Assembly (NCBI RefSeq): GCF_014650035.1
Contig: NZ_BMUE01000002.1
Location: 186,001 to 250,000, forward strand
Origin: Streptomyces lucensis JCM 4490
GTDB taxonomy: Bacteria; Actinomycetota; Actinomycetes; Streptomycetales; Streptomycetaceae
Reading direction: 5' to 3'
Length of the DNA: 64,000 bases
The notes under the pieces are model-generated. The model worked only from the letters and a program-made list of their open reading frames with translations. It was not told where the DNA came from and searched no databases. The translations under genes and the position numbers were made by a program. Positions 16,476-25,466 of the stretch are shown one piece after another (the first letter of the stretch is position 1; each line of letters opens with the position of its first letter).

Positions 16476-16488
16476 GGAAGCGCTCCCA
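16475..16488. promoter_or_regulatory. CebR operator overlapping the bglC start codon
   Basis: TGGAAGCGCTCCCA matches the CebR palindrome TGGGAGCGCTCCCA at 13 of 14 positions. On the coding strand its last bases include the first base of the ATG and the ribosome-binding site, so bound repressor would mask translation initiation DNA as well as the promoter-proximal region. Confidence 0.85.
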
Positions 16489-16581
16489 TAAAGGGTCGTA
16501 GGAGACCGTTGGACAGGCGGTCGGGTCGAGCCGCGTGAGGCGGACCGGGGCCGGGACGGCGATGGCCCGGCCCCTGGAGGG

Positions 16582-16616
16582 CGGGGGCGCCGGCCCGGAT
16601 CGCGGGCCCGCCCCCG
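16582..16616 (-). terminator. GC-rich hairpin downstream of cebG
   Basis: CGGGGGCG..GGCCCG (16582-16597, with a two-base CC bulge) pairs with CGGGCCCGCCCCCG (16603-16616) around loop gatcg. It lies 12 bases past the cebG stop and may separate cebEFG from bglC transcription. Confidence 0.6.
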
Positions 16617-16628
16617 GGGCGAGGGGCG

Positions 16629-17525
16629 TCAGCCCTTGATGGCGCCCTGCATGATCCCGCCGACGATCTGCTTGCCGAACAGCAGGAAGGCGACCAGCAG
16701 CGGCAGCGTGCCGAGCAGCGCGCCCGCCATGATCACCGCTTGGTCCGGGACGTAGCCGGTACCGAGCGAGTTCAGGGCCACCTGCACGGTCGGGTTCTGC
16801 TGGTTCAGGGCGATGATCGGCCACAGGAAGTCGTTCCAGGCGAACACGAACGTCAGCAGACCGAGCACCGCCATCGCCGGCCGCGCGGCCGGGAAGACGA
16901 CGTGCCACACGATCCGCAGGCTGCTCGCGCCGTCCACCCGGGCCGCCTCGATCAGCTCCGTGGGCAGCGCCTGCACCAGGTACTGCCGCATGAAGAACGT
17001 GCCGAAGGCGGTCACCAGGCTCGGCAGGATCACCGTCTGCAGCTGGTTGGACCAGCCCAGGTCCGACATCCACAGGTACAGCGGCACGACGGCCAGCTGC
17101 GGCGGGATCATCATCGTGCCGATGGTCAGCAGCAGCAGCAGGTTGGAGAACCGGAACCGCAGCTTGGCGAAGGCGAAACCGGCCAGCGTCGAGAACAGCA
17201 CCGTGCTGACGGTGATCGTGCCCGCCACGACCACCGAGTTGACCATCGCGGTGCCGAGGCCGGCCTCGTCCCAGGCCGACTCCAGGTTCTTGAACAGGTT
17301 GCCGCCGAACCACAGCGGCGGCGGGCTCTGGGCGAGGCGGCCGTCGGTGCGCGAGGCCGCGATCGCCGTCCACACCAGCGGGGCCAGCGAGACGAGGGCG
17401 AAGACGGTCAGCACGACGTAGGTCACCGGGCCCGCGTGCATCTGCCGGCCGGCGCCCGTCCGGCCGCGCCGCCGCCGCTCCTCCTTGCGCACCCCCGGGG
17501 GTGCCGTCAGTTCAGTGGTGGTCAT
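16629..17525 (-). CDS. cebG: cellobiose/cellotriose ABC importer permease, 298 aa
   Basis: A MalG-type inner-membrane permease with about six transmembrane helices (first at 35-57). The coupling-helix EAA loop is ELIEAARVDGASSLRIVWHVVFP (quoted here only by its core, EAARVDGASSLRIVW). It pairs with CebF to form the pore; no ATPase gene lies in the cluster, as is known for this system, which uses the shared MsiK ATPase. The ATG overlaps the cebF stop (ATGA). Confidence 0.92.
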   Translation of the reverse strand: MTTTELTAPPGVRKEERRRRGRTGAGRQMHAGPVTYVVLTVFALVSLAPLVWTAIAASRTDGRLAQSPPPLWFGGNLFKNLESAWDEAGLGTAMVNSVVVAGTITVSTVLFSTLAGFAFAKLRFRFSNLLLLLTIGTMMIPPQLAVVPLYLWMSDLGWSNQLQTVILPSLVTAFGTFFMRQYLVQALPTELIEAARVDGASSLRIVWHVVFPAARPAMAVLGLLTFVFAWNDFLWPIIALNQQNPTVQVALNSLGTGYVPDQAVIMAGALLGTLPLLVAFLLFGKQIVGGIMQGAIKG

Positions 17526-18547
17526 TGGGACTTCCTCAACCGTCGGGTGAGCAGCAGATTGACCGCGGCGACGAGCAGCAGTACCAGGAACATCGACCAG
17601 GCGATCGCGGACGCCTTGCCGAGGTTGCCGATGATCCAGCCCTGGTCGTACATGTAGAGACCGAGCGTCTGGTACTGGTGCTCGGAGCCGCCCTTGGACC
17701 CGCTGACCCCGCCGAACAACAGGGGCTCACCGAAGAGCTGGGTCGCGCCGATGGTGGAGACGACGATCGTGAACAGGATCGTCGGCCGCAACTGGGGGAT
17801 CGTCACGTGCCGGAACTGCTGCCAGCGGTTGGCGCCGTCGAGCGCCGCCGACTCGTACAGGTCGGCCGGGATCGCCTGCATCGCGGCCAGGTAGATCAGC
17901 GCGTTGTAGCCGGTCCACCGCCAGATGACGATGGTCGAGACGGCGAACTGGGAACCCCAGTCCGACTCACGCCAGTTGACCGGGTCGACCCCGAAGAAGT
18001 GCAGGAACCAGTTGACCATGCCGCCGTCCCACGAGTACAGCAGCGTGAACACCAGGGTCGCGGCCGCCACCGAGGTGGCGTACGGGGTCAGCATCACCAC
18101 ACGCCACATGGTGGAACCGCGCAGCTTGTAGTTCAGCAGGTGCGCGAGCCCCAGCGCGGCCAGCAGCTGCGGCACGGTCGAGATGAGGCCGATGGTGAAC
18201 GTGTTCTCCAGGGCGTTCCAGAAGAAGTCCGACGACAACAGGTTCTTGTAGTTGTCCAGGCCCGCCCAGGTCTGGTGGTCGAGGGAGGACAGCTGCACGT
18301 CGTGCAGCGAGTACCAGGCCGTGTAGAGCAGCGGTATCAGGGAGAAGGCCCCGAAGAGGACGAAGAAGGGGGTGACGAAGGCGTACGGCGACGCCTTCAT
18401 GTCCCAGCGGTACAGCCGGCTGCGCCAGGAGTCGGGGCCCGCCGGATTACCGCGACCGTGAGCGCCCCGGGCCGCGCCCGGCGGGGTGCCGGGCGCGGCC
18501 TCGGCGCTCGACGCGGGATGCGCGAGAGCCTGCTTGGAGCTGCTCAC
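17522..18547 (-). CDS. cebF: cellobiose/cellotriose ABC importer permease, 341 aa
   Basis: A MalF-type permease with about six transmembrane helices, the first at about 58-80 after a long polar N-terminus rich in Ala, Gly and Pro. The EAA-type loop is LYESAALDGANRWQQFRHV. The GTG start at 18547 overlaps the cebE stop (GTGA), so cebE-cebF-cebG are translationally chained. Together with CebE and CebG it imports cellulose breakdown products. Confidence 0.92.
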   Translation of the reverse strand: MSSSKQALAHPASSAEAAPGTPPGAARGAHGRGNPAGPDSWRSRLYRWDMKASPYAFVTPFFVLFGAFSLIPLLYTAWYSLHDVQLSSLDHQTWAGLDNYKNLLSSDFFWNALENTFTIGLISTVPQLLAALGLAHLLNYKLRGSTMWRVVMLTPYATSVAAATLVFTLLYSWDGGMVNWFLHFFGVDPVNWRESDWGSQFAVSTIVIWRWTGYNALIYLAAMQAIPADLYESAALDGANRWQQFRHVTIPQLRPTILFTIVVSTIGATQLFGEPLLFGGVSGSKGGSEHQYQTLGLYMYDQGWIIGNLGKASAIAWSMFLVLLLVAAVNLLLTRRLRKSQ

Positions 18548-19872
18548 TGGCCGAGCACGTCCTTGATCTCGTTCTTGGCGGCGTCCCAGCCCTGCTCGGG
18601 GGACTTGCCCTTCTGCTCGACCTGGAGGATGCCGACGTCGGTGAGCGCGGTGTTGATCGGCTGGTCCTTGATGCCGAAGTACTGCGTCGGGATGGTCCTC
18701 GCGGAGTCGGAGAAGATCTGCGTGATCGGCGCGTCCGAGAAGTACGCCGTGGTGTCGGCGGCCGGCTTCAGGCCCGCGTAGGCCGACGGGGTGGAGGGGA
18801 AGCTGGCCTGCTTGGCGAAGACCTTGGCCTGCTGCTCCGGAGCGGTCAGCCACTTCGCCAGCGCGATGGCCTCCTTCTGGTGCTTGCCCGCCGTCGGCAC
18901 ACCGATGAACGAGCCGCCCCAGTTGGCCGCGGTGGGCGCCGCCGCCACGTCCCAGTTGCCCTTGCCGGCGTCACCGGACTTCTGCTCGATGTAGCCGATC
19001 ATCCATGCCGGGCAGGCCACGGACGCGAAGGAGCCCTTGGCGAAGCCCTGGTCCCAAGGCTTGTCGAACTGCTTGAGCTTCGCCGACATGTCGGTGGTGG
19101 CGACCGTCATGGCGGCGTCCCAGGCCGTCTTCACGCCGTCGGACTTGTCCCAGACGACGTTGCCGTCCTCGTCGTAGTACCGGGTGTCGGCGCCGCCGAG
19201 GGCCGCGTTGTAGACGGACGACGCGGAGTCCACGAACTTGGTGCCGCCGGGCGCCTTCTTCATGTACTTCTTGCCGAGGTCGACGTACTTGGCCCAGTCG
19301 CCCTTCCAGGAGGCGGCGAGCTTGGCGCGGTCCGTCTCCAGGCCGGCCTTCTTGAACAGGTCCTTGCGGTAGCAGATCGCCATGGGGCCGACGTCGGTGC
19401 CGAGCCCGATGGTCTTGCCGTCCTTGGTGGTGGCCTGCGCGAGCTTCCAGTCCAGCCACTGCGACTTGTCGACCTCCTTGCCGAGGTCGACGAACTTGTC
19501 GGCCTGGGTCTGGACGGCCTCGGTGATGTTGCCGACCTCGATGGCCTGGATGTCGTCGGTGCCGGAGCCGGCCTGGAGGCGGGTGAGCACCTTCGGCCAG
19601 TAGACGTCGGTACGGGTGGTGACGTTCTCCTTGATGTTGATGTCGGGGTGGAGCTTCATGTACTCGTCGTAGAGGCCGGCCTGCTTGTAGCCGAAGACGC
19701 CGAAGGTGCCGATGGTCAGAGTGAGGCTGCCCTTGCCGCCGCCGCTGCCGCCGTCCGCGTCGGACGAGCCGTCGTCCGAGTCCTTGGAGCAGCCGGCCAG
19801 CAGCCCTGTGGTCAGCGCGGCGATGGCCACGACGGCCCCCAGTCTGCGGGACCCGCGGATGCTCGTGCGCAT
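18544..19872 (-). CDS. cebE: cellobiose/cellotriose-binding lipoprotein, 442 aa
   Basis: The lipoprotein signal is MRTSIRGSRRLGAVVAIAAL and then TTGLLAGC, with lipidated C28. A Ser/Asp/Gly spacer follows, and then a family 1 extracellular solute-binding fold (SLTLTIGTFGVFGYKQAG at the mature N-terminus). It captures cello-oligosaccharides at the membrane surface for CebFG. The ATG at 19872 follows a strong AGGAGG. It is the first gene of the operon, with the CebR palindrome 116 bases upstream of the start. Confidence 0.93.
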   Translation of the reverse strand: MRTSIRGSRRLGAVVAIAALTTGLLAGCSKDSDDGSSDADGGSGGGKGSLTLTIGTFGVFGYKQAGLYDEYMKLHPDINIKENVTTRTDVYWPKVLTRLQAGSGTDDIQAIEVGNITEAVQTQADKFVDLGKEVDKSQWLDWKLAQATTKDGKTIGLGTDVGPMAICYRKDLFKKAGLETDRAKLAASWKGDWAKYVDLGKKYMKKAPGGTKFVDSASSVYNAALGGADTRYYDEDGNVVWDKSDGVKTAWDAAMTVATTDMSAKLKQFDKPWDQGFAKGSFASVACPAWMIGYIEQKSGDAGKGNWDVAAAPTAANWGGSFIGVPTAGKHQKEAIALAKWLTAPEQQAKVFAKQASFPSTPSAYAGLKPAADTTAYFSDAPITQIFSDSARTIPTQYFGIKDQPINTALTDVGILQVEQKGKSPEQGWDAAKNEIKDVLGQ

Positions 19873-19987
19873 TACGTCCTCCTGTTGCCTGACGTGCCGA
19901 CCCCCCGGCCAACTGCATGGAATTGGGCCCGTTCGTACTCGCTGCGGCTCGGGCGGGGAACGTGCGGGATGTGTATGTGCCAGGTAC

Positions 19988-20005
19988 TGTGGGAGCGCTC
20001 CCACA
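19988..20005. promoter_or_regulatory. CebR operator between cebE and cebR
   Basis: TGTGGGAGCGCTCCCACA is an 18-bp perfect palindrome containing the CebR consensus TGGGAGCGCTCCCA (19990-20003). It lies in the divergent space and should control cebEFG, possibly also cebR. Cellobiose or cellotriose is the known inducer of this family. Confidence 0.93.
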
Positions 20006-20276
20006 AGTGATGTGTTGAAGGGTCGCCGGTTCGGCGCGGGGTGTCAAGGGAGCGGACAAGGGCAAGAGCGTTCAGTTATCGGGACGTTAAGTGGACCATG
20101 GCCGTCCGGTTCGGGGAGGTCAAGGGGGGTGGACGGGCCCGGCCGGCACACGGGGGACGGGGCCCTGACGGCGGCCCGCGCGGGGTCGGGGTGGCGGCCC
20201 CCGGACCGGTCACCGTGTCGGACCGGGCTGTTACATTCCAGGCCAGCACCAGAATCGGTCGAGAGAGGCGGAGCCC

Positions 20277-21332
20277 ATGGCAAGCCATGGAGGGCGGGGC
20301 CGGAGCGGGGGGCGGCCCACGCTCGAGGAGGTCGCCGCCCGGGCCGGGGTGGGGCGGGGCACGGTGTCGCGAGTGATCAACGGCTCGCCCCGGGTCAGCG
20401 ACGCCACCCGCGCCGCGGTCGAGGCCGCGGTGGCCGAACTCGGCTACGTGCCCAACACCGCGGCCCGCGCCCTCGCGGCCAACCGCACCGACGCCATCGC
20501 GCTCGTCGTTCCGGAGCCGGAGACCCGGTTCTTCGCCGAGCCGTACTTCTCGGACATGCTGCGCGGCGTCGGCGCCGGACTCGCCGAGACGGAGATGCAG
20601 CTGCTGCTGATCTTCGCGGGCAGCGACCGCGAGCGGCAGCGCCTCGCGCAGTACCTGGCCGCCCACCGGGTGGACGGCGTCCTGCTGGTCTCCGTCCACG
20701 CCGACGACCCGCTGCCCGACCTGCTCGCCCAACTGGAGATCCCGGCGGTGATCAGCGGCCCGCGCTCGGCCGGCGAGACCCTCACCTCGGTGGACTCGGA
20801 CAACTACGGCGGCGGCCGCTCCGCGGTGGAGCACCTGCTGTCCCGGGGCCGGCGCCGGATCGCGCACATCACCGGCCGCCTGGACGTCTACGGCGCCCAG
20901 CGCCGGGTCGACGGCTACCGCGACGCCCTGCGCGACGCCGGTCACGAGCCGGACGAACTCCTCATCGAACAGGGGGACTTCACGGAGGAGGGCGGCCGCC
21001 GCGCGATGACGACGCTGCTGGGCCGCCACGCCGACCTGGACGCGGTCTTCGCCGGTTCGGACGTGATGGCGGCCGGCGCCCGCCAGGTGCTGCGCGAGCA
21101 GGGCCGCCGCATCCCGGAGGACGTGGCCCTGGTCGGTTACGACGACTCGGCCATCGCCCGCCACATGGACCCGCCGCTCACCAGCGTCCGCCAGCCGATC
21201 GAGGAGATGGGCCGCGCGATGATCGACCTGCTCCTGGCGGAGGTCGCCGACCGCCGTCCCGCGGCATCCCGCGGCCTGGAGCGACGGCAGGCGGTCCTGC
21301 CGACCGAGCTGGTGACGCGCGCGTCGTCGTAA
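20277..21332 (+). CDS. cebR: LacI-family repressor of cellulose utilisation, 351 aa
   Basis: An HTH lies at about 14-60 (PTLEEVAARAGVGRGTVSRV, INGSPRVSDATR), followed by the periplasmic-binding-protein-like effector domain (AIALVVPEPETRFF to the C-terminus; PEDVALVGYDDSAIARHMDPP is typical LacI). It binds the TGGGAGCGCTCCCA sites seen at 19990 and 16475 and is released by cello-oligosaccharides. It is transcribed away from cebEFG. ATG 20277 follows GAGAGAGGCGGAG. Confidence 0.93.
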   Translation: MASHGGRGRSGGRPTLEEVAARAGVGRGTVSRVINGSPRVSDATRAAVEAAVAELGYVPNTAARALAANRTDAIALVVPEPETRFFAEPYFSDMLRGVGAGLAETEMQLLLIFAGSDRERQRLAQYLAAHRVDGVLLVSVHADDPLPDLLAQLEIPAVISGPRSAGETLTSVDSDNYGGGRSAVEHLLSRGRRRIAHITGRLDVYGAQRRVDGYRDALRDAGHEPDELLIEQGDFTEEGGRRAMTTLLGRHADLDAVFAGSDVMAAGARQVLREQGRRIPEDVALVGYDDSAIARHMDPPLTSVRQPIEEMGRAMIDLLLAEVADRRPAASRGLERRQAVLPTELVTRASS

Positions 21333-21566
21333 CGAGGGCGCCGGGGCCGCGACACGGTCAGGCGGGGAGGCCGGAATCGGCGGGACCGGGTGGCGAGGTC
21401 GAGATGCGGGACCGGGCGCCGGGCGGCACGCGGCGCCCGGCGCCTGCTCCGCCCGGCCGGGAGGAGAGGACCCGAAGGGAGAGGAAGAGCCCAGTGGAAG
21501 TGGAAGAGCCGGAAGACGAGGACCGGCGCAAGAGGGCCCGGCAGGCGAGCAGTTCGCCGTGAACGC

Positions 21567-21609
21567 GATCAGCCGGTGACCCGTCTTGCGACGGAGTCAC
21601 CGGCTGATC
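21567..21609. terminator. strong hairpin downstream of tRNA-His and cebR
   Basis: GATCAGCCGGTGAC (21567-21580) and GTCACCGGCTGATC (21596-21609) form a 14-bp perfect stem. The inner CCGTC-TTGC-GACGG extends it with a single unpaired base. It starts seven bases past the tRNA 3' end and lies between convergent transcripts. Confidence 0.85.
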
Positions 21610-21615
21610 ACTCAG

Positions 21616-21689
21616 GGTGAGTGACGGGACTCGAACCCGCGGCATCCTGGACCACAACCAGGTGCTCTACCAGCTGAGCTACACCCACC
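21616..21689 (-). tRNA. tRNA-His, anticodon GTG
   Basis: The acceptor stem GTGGGTG pairs with CACTCAC (one G-T pair). An extra G at -1 opposes C73, the hallmark of tRNA-His. The D-arm starts TAGCTCAGCTGG, the anticodon loop is TTGTGGT with anticodon GTG, and the T-arm is CGGGTTCGAGTCCCG. CCA is not encoded. Confidence 0.97.
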
Positions 21690-21804
21690 ATGACCGGTAG
21701 TCCGAGGAGTGCTCTCCCCGACCGGCCGAGAAGAAGTCTACAGGGTCCCAAGGGGTGCTCGCGCACAGGTTTTCCCGCGTGCCCGCGAGCGCGCCCCGCG
21801 CGCT

Positions 21805-22407
21805 CTACTGCGCGGGCAGGACGTGCCGCGCGGCGATCGCCCTGGCGGTGTCGGAGTCCGGCCCGGGCTGCGGGACGAAGATCGCCTCGCGGTAGTAGCG
21901 CAGCTCGGCGATCGACTCGCGGATGTCGGCGAGGGCCCGGTGGTTGCCGTTCTTCTCCGGGCTGTTGAAGTACGCCCGGGGGTACCAGCGGCGGGCCAGC
22001 TCCTTGACCGAGGAGACGTCGACGATCCGGTAGTGCAGGTAGTCCTCCAGGGTCGGCATGTCCCGCAGCAGGAAGCCGCGGTCGGTGCCGACGGAGTTGC
22101 CGCACAGCGGCGCCTTGCCGGGTTCCTTGACGTGCTCACGCACGTAGGTGAGGACCTGCTCCTCGGCGTCGGCCAGCGTGGTGCCGCCGGCCAGCTCCTC
22201 CAGCAGCCCGGACGCGGTGTGCATCGCGCGCACCACCTCCGGCATCGTCTCCAGCGCCCGCGCCGGCGGACGGATGACGATGTCCACCCCCTCGCCGAGC
22301 ACGTTCAGCTCGGAGTCGGTGACGAGGGCGGCCACCTCGATGAGAGCGTCGTCGGACAGCGAGAGGCCGGTCATCTCGCAGTCGATCCACACCATGCGAT
22401 CGTTCAT
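21805..22407 (-). CDS. ornA: oligoribonuclease, 200 aa
   Basis: A DEDD-family 3'-5' exoribonuclease that degrades 2-5-nt RNAs, the products of RNA decay, and pGpG from cyclic-di-GMP turnover. The first motif is VWIDCEMTG (D9, E11), and [12 protein letters not shown] supplies the His and last Asp. Length and motif spacing are normal. ATG 22407 has AAGGTGAG upstream. It lies downstream of adpA in the same direction, but a terminator separates them. In S. coelicolor this gene is needed for normal growth and sporulation. Confidence 0.95.
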   Translation of the reverse strand: MNDRMVWIDCEMTGLSLSDDALIEVAALVTDSELNVLGEGVDIVIRPPARALETMPEVVRAMHTASGLLEELAGGTTLADAEEQVLTYVREHVKEPGKAPLCGNSVGTDRGFLLRDMPTLEDYLHYRIVDVSSVKELARRWYPRAYFNSPEKNGNHRALADIRESIAELRYYREAIFVPQPGPDSDTARAIAARHVLPAQ

Positions 22408-22481
22408 GTGTCTCACCTTACGGCGAGCCGCGCTGAGCTGGACCGACCCTGCGGCGACCTGTCGGTGCCCGGACACGGCAA

Positions 22482-22508
22482 AGGGGGCGGAGCCGGACTC
22501 CGCCCCCT
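22482..22508 (-). terminator. adpA terminator hairpin
   Basis: AGGGGGCGGAG (22482-22492) pairs with CTCCGCCCCCT (22498-22508) around a five-base loop, immediately past the adpA stop at 22521. Confidence 0.8.
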
Positions 22509-22520
22509 CGGGCTCCTCGC

Positions 22521-23735
22521 TCAGCCGCCGCTGCGCGGTCCCGGCAGCAGGCTCACCGCGCCGGCCGCCGTGCGGCGGCTCTGCATCGGCACCCCGCTGT
22601 CCGGATGCAGCACCGGCGGCAGGTGGCCCACCGGTCCCGGGCCGTGCAGACCCATGGGCGGGCCCTGCTGGCCGGGCATGGACATCGACGTCTCCGGGTC
22701 ACTCTGCCTGTCGCTCTGCGGCCGGCGGGCCCGGTAGGCGGCCCGGTAGGCGGCAGGGGACGAGCCGAGCTGGCGGCGGAAGTGCCCGCGCAGCGCCACG
22801 GGTGAACGGAAACCGCACCGTCCCGCCACCTCGTCCACGGAGTAGTCCGACGTCTCCAGCAGCCGCTGCGCCTGCAGTACCCGCTGTGTGATGAGCCACT
22901 GCAGCGGAGCGCTGCCGGTCAGCGAGCGGAACCGGCGGTCGAACGTGCGGCGGCTCATGTAGGCGCGTGCCGCCAGGGTCTCCACGTCGAACTGCTCGTG
23001 GAGGTGTTCCAGCGCCCAGGCGACGACCTCGGCGAGCGGGTCGGCGCCGATCTCCTCGGGTAAAGACCTGTCGAGGTAGCGCTCCTGACCGCCGCTGCGG
23101 CGCGGCGGGACCACGAGGCGCCGGGCGAGCGCGCCGGCCGCCTCGCTGCCGTGGTCCGTCCGCACGATGTGCAGGCACAGGTCGATGCCCGCGGCCGTAC
23201 CGGCGCTCGTCAGCACGTCGCCGTCGTCGACGAACAGCTCCCGCGGGTCGACGTGCACCGACGGATAGCGCTTGGCCAGCGTCGGCGCGTACATCCAGTG
23301 GGTGGTCGCCGGGCGTCCGTCCAGCAGTCCGGCCGCCGCGAGCACGAACGCGCCCGTGCACAGCCCGACGATGCGGGCACCCTCCTCATGCGCCCGGCGC
23401 AGTGCGTCGAGCGCTTCCTCCGGTGGCGGTGAGGTGATCGAGCGCCAGGCCGGCACGACGACCGTCCCTGCGCGTGAGATCGCCTCCAGCCCATGTGGCG
23501 CGGTGAGTTCCAGGCCCCCCGTGGTCCGCAGCGGGCCCTCCTCGCCGCCGCACACCAGCAGTCGGTAGCGCGGCACGCCGGCGTCCTGGCGGTCGATCCC
23601 GAACACCGACAGCGGTATGGAACTCTCGAAGATGGGGCCGCCGCTGAACAGCAGCACCGCGACGATCTCCTTGCGGCGTCGCCCGGACAGTTTCCGGGCC
23701 ACGGCTTCCGGCGCGGCGGTGGAGTCGTGGCTCAT
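22521..23735 (-). CDS. adpA: AraC-family developmental master regulator AdpA, 404 aa
   Basis: The N-terminal DJ-1/PfpI-like dimerisation domain spans about 20-190 ([36 protein letters not shown]). The C-terminal AraC/XylS domain has two HTHs (about 245-345; [38 protein letters not shown]). A disordered Pro/Gly tail follows. Codon 225 is TTA (complement of 23061-23063), between the two domains, so translation should require the bldA leucyl-tRNA, as known for adpA. It controls morphological differentiation and secondary metabolism. ATG 23735 is chosen by family length; the nearby AGCAGG is very close to the ATG. Confidence 0.95.
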   Translation of the reverse strand: MSHDSTAAPEAVARKLSGRRRKEIVAVLLFSGGPIFESSIPLSVFGIDRQDAGVPRYRLLVCGGEEGPLRTTGGLELTAPHGLEAISRAGTVVVPAWRSITSPPPEEALDALRRAHEEGARIVGLCTGAFVLAAAGLLDGRPATTHWMYAPTLAKRYPSVHVDPRELFVDDGDVLTSAGTAAGIDLCLHIVRTDHGSEAAGALARRLVVPPRRSGGQERYLDRSLPEEIGADPLAEVVAWALEHLHEQFDVETLAARAYMSRRTFDRRFRSLTGSAPLQWLITQRVLQAQRLLETSDYSVDEVAGRCGFRSPVALRGHFRRQLGSSPAAYRAAYRARRPQSDRQSDPETSMSMPGQQGPPMGLHGPGPVGHLPPVLHPDSGVPMQSRRTAAGAVSLLPGPRSGG

Positions 23736-24113
23736 CCTGCTAAGCCCCCCTCGGTGGTCGCGGCTCCTCGGTTGTGTCGCTCCTGCACGTTTCCCCTCGG
23801 TCCTGCACGAGTCCCCCGCCATAAAGACAGTCAAGATCGAATCTACTGGCTACCGCGGTCTTACGGTGACCAGTTCCACAGCGGCACATTGTCGACATGA
23901 CAACTTGGCGTGAAGCATTCGATCACGAAGCGTTGCACTCGCGGGCCGTGCAGGGAAGTGCGCCTTGTCCCGGTGGCCAAACCGCGTAGGGTGCGCGACG
24001 GCTCACAGACCCTTTCCGTGCAGGTGGAACGGGGGTTCGGGGGTGGTCGGGGGCCCTCCTGGCCGGTACCCGGAAGTTGGCTGAAAAGATGCGTTCGAGG
24101 GTATGGAAACCGG
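23736..24113. promoter_or_regulatory. upstream region of adpA, gene-free
   Basis: These 378 bases hold no credible gene. The part at about 23820-23920 is unusually AT-rich for this chromosome and should carry the adpA promoter. TGGCGTGAAG (23906-23915) fits the AdpA-binding consensus TGGCSNGWWY at nine of ten positions, compatible with autoregulation. The rest (23990-24113) shows nothing I can name. Confidence 0.45.
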
Positions 24114-24383
24114 TCAGTCGACCGGTGTCTGCCCCCGGGTGTGACGTCCGCCTCTTTGCTTGGCGCAACGCGCGGCGCACCGCTCCGAGCGGCGCAGCAG
24201 CACCCGGCACACCGCCGTGACGGCCGCCAGGCCCAGCGCGGCCCCCGTCGCGCCGGCCAGCGAGGTGCCGTACCAGACCAGGACCACGGGGACGAGGACG
24301 CAGCTGAAGGCCGCCCAGCGGATCACATCGCTCACCGTGTCCGGCGCGGCGCGCGGGTCGGAGGTCGGTCGGGGTCCGGACAT
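24114..24383 (-). CDS. small membrane protein, 89 aa
   Basis: Two hydrophobic segments (about 22-40 WAAFSCVLVPVVLVWYGT and about 43-60 AGATGAALGLAAVTAV) are followed by a basic tail (RRSERCAARCAKQRGG). The layout fits a two-helix membrane protein with the C-terminus inside. No known family is recognised. ATG 24383 is preferred over an upstream GTG at 24410 because GGGAG lies six bases before it. Confidence 0.6.
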   Translation of the reverse strand: MSGPRPTSDPRAAPDTVSDVIRWAAFSCVLVPVVLVWYGTSLAGATGAALGLAAVTAVCRVLLRRSERCAARCAKQRGGRHTRGQTPVD

Positions 24384-24669
24384 CTCGTACTCCCTGTGGC
24401 GGTGGCTCACCCCGGTTCAACGCGCGTTCGACGCGGCGGTCACCGGCCGCGCATCTGTGAATCCCGTGCAAACCGCTGTACGGGGCAGCAACCATTGCGT
24501 TACGGGCGCGGCTCGTGCATGCTCCGGTGAACCCCCACGGAAGTCGGGGTAGCGCTCACGGAGCGTGCGCGAGATTCGGGCGAGGGAGGCTTGCCGCCGT
24601 ACCCTTGGGGGTAAGGGGTGGGGAAGACGTTTCCCGGACACCGCTCCGCAGCGCGCTCTCACCCACCCG

Positions 24670-25224
24670 ATGAAGGATCACAACGCCGAGACAGTCATGG
24701 CCGGTCACGAATTCTCCGAACCCGCGGACCGCAAGCGGCCGGTCGCCGATCCCACGGCGGCCGATCCCCTGGCGGCGGAAGAGCCACGCCGGGCGTGCGA
24801 TCCCGCCTTCCGGCACGGAGTCGTCGTCGGCTTCGACGGCTCGACCTCCAGTGAGCGCGCCCTGGCCTACGCGATCGGCATGGCCCACCGCTCCCACTCC
24901 GGCCTGATCATCGTCCACGTCGCGAACCGGCTGCCCACCACGGTGTGGGCGGGTTGCGAGCCGCCCGTCTTCGTCGACGTGCCGGACCACCGCACCGAGG
25001 TGCTGGGACTCGAACTGGCCTGCGCGGACTATCTGGCCGAGGTGCCGTGGATCCTGGTCGAGCGGGGCGGGGACATCTGCCACGAACTCGAAGAGGTGGG
25101 GCGGGAGTACGAGGCCGATGCGATCGTGGTCGGCTCGACCCACGGCATCGTGGGGCGGATCTTCGGCTCCGTGGCCGGGCGGCTGGCCAAGCGGGCGCAG
25201 CGTCCCGTGATCGTCGTCCCGTAG
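24670..25224 (+). CDS. universal stress protein (UspA family), 184 aa
   Basis: A single Usp domain (about 45-184) begins VVVGFDGSTSSERALAYAI and ends IVVGSTHGIVGRIFGSVAGR plus RPVIVVP. The nucleotide loop normally reads G-x2-G-x9-G-S/T. Here STHG-IVGRIF-GS is shortened, so ATP binding may be lost. A 40-residue polar N-terminus precedes the domain. The start is uncertain: ATG 24670 is used, and ATG 24697 is equally possible; neither has a clear ribosome-binding site. It is divergent from the small membrane protein. Confidence 0.8.
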   Translation: MKDHNAETVMAGHEFSEPADRKRPVADPTAADPLAAEEPRRACDPAFRHGVVVGFDGSTSSERALAYAIGMAHRSHSGLIIVHVANRLPTTVWAGCEPPVFVDVPDHRTEVLGLELACADYLAEVPWILVERGGDICHELEEVGREYEADAIVVGSTHGIVGRIFGSVAGRLAKRAQRPVIVVP

Positions 25225-25400
25225 CTCCTGACGGCCCGTCAACTCCCTTTGTGCAGCGCGGAACTACTCGCGCGTAGAGGTGTTCGCGTCCTGGCGTGAA
25301 GGGCATACACCGGTCATCGCACCGAGGCGTGCCGCGGGCCGGGGGGTGACGGCCGCCGGCTCAGGGTGGAGGTCAGGCTGATCCCACAGCGGCACGGAAA

Positions 25401-25436
25401 GGACCCCCATGTGACAGGTGGCACACATGGGGGTCC
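25401..25436. terminator. terminator between usp gene and glmS
   Basis: GGACCCCCATGTG (25401-25413) and CACATGGGGGTCC (25424-25436) form a 13-bp perfect stem with a 10-base loop. It sits between convergent genes, 30 bases from the glmS stop. Confidence 0.9.
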
Positions 25437-25466
25437 GTTCTTCGCGCCGTCGGGCCGGGGGAGCCG

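Noticed and set aside
21404..21562. 52-codon frame after cebR
   Set aside because: Highly charged Arg/Glu/Pro sequence without a convincing ribosome-binding site and lying in the 3' region of cebR; no homology recognised.
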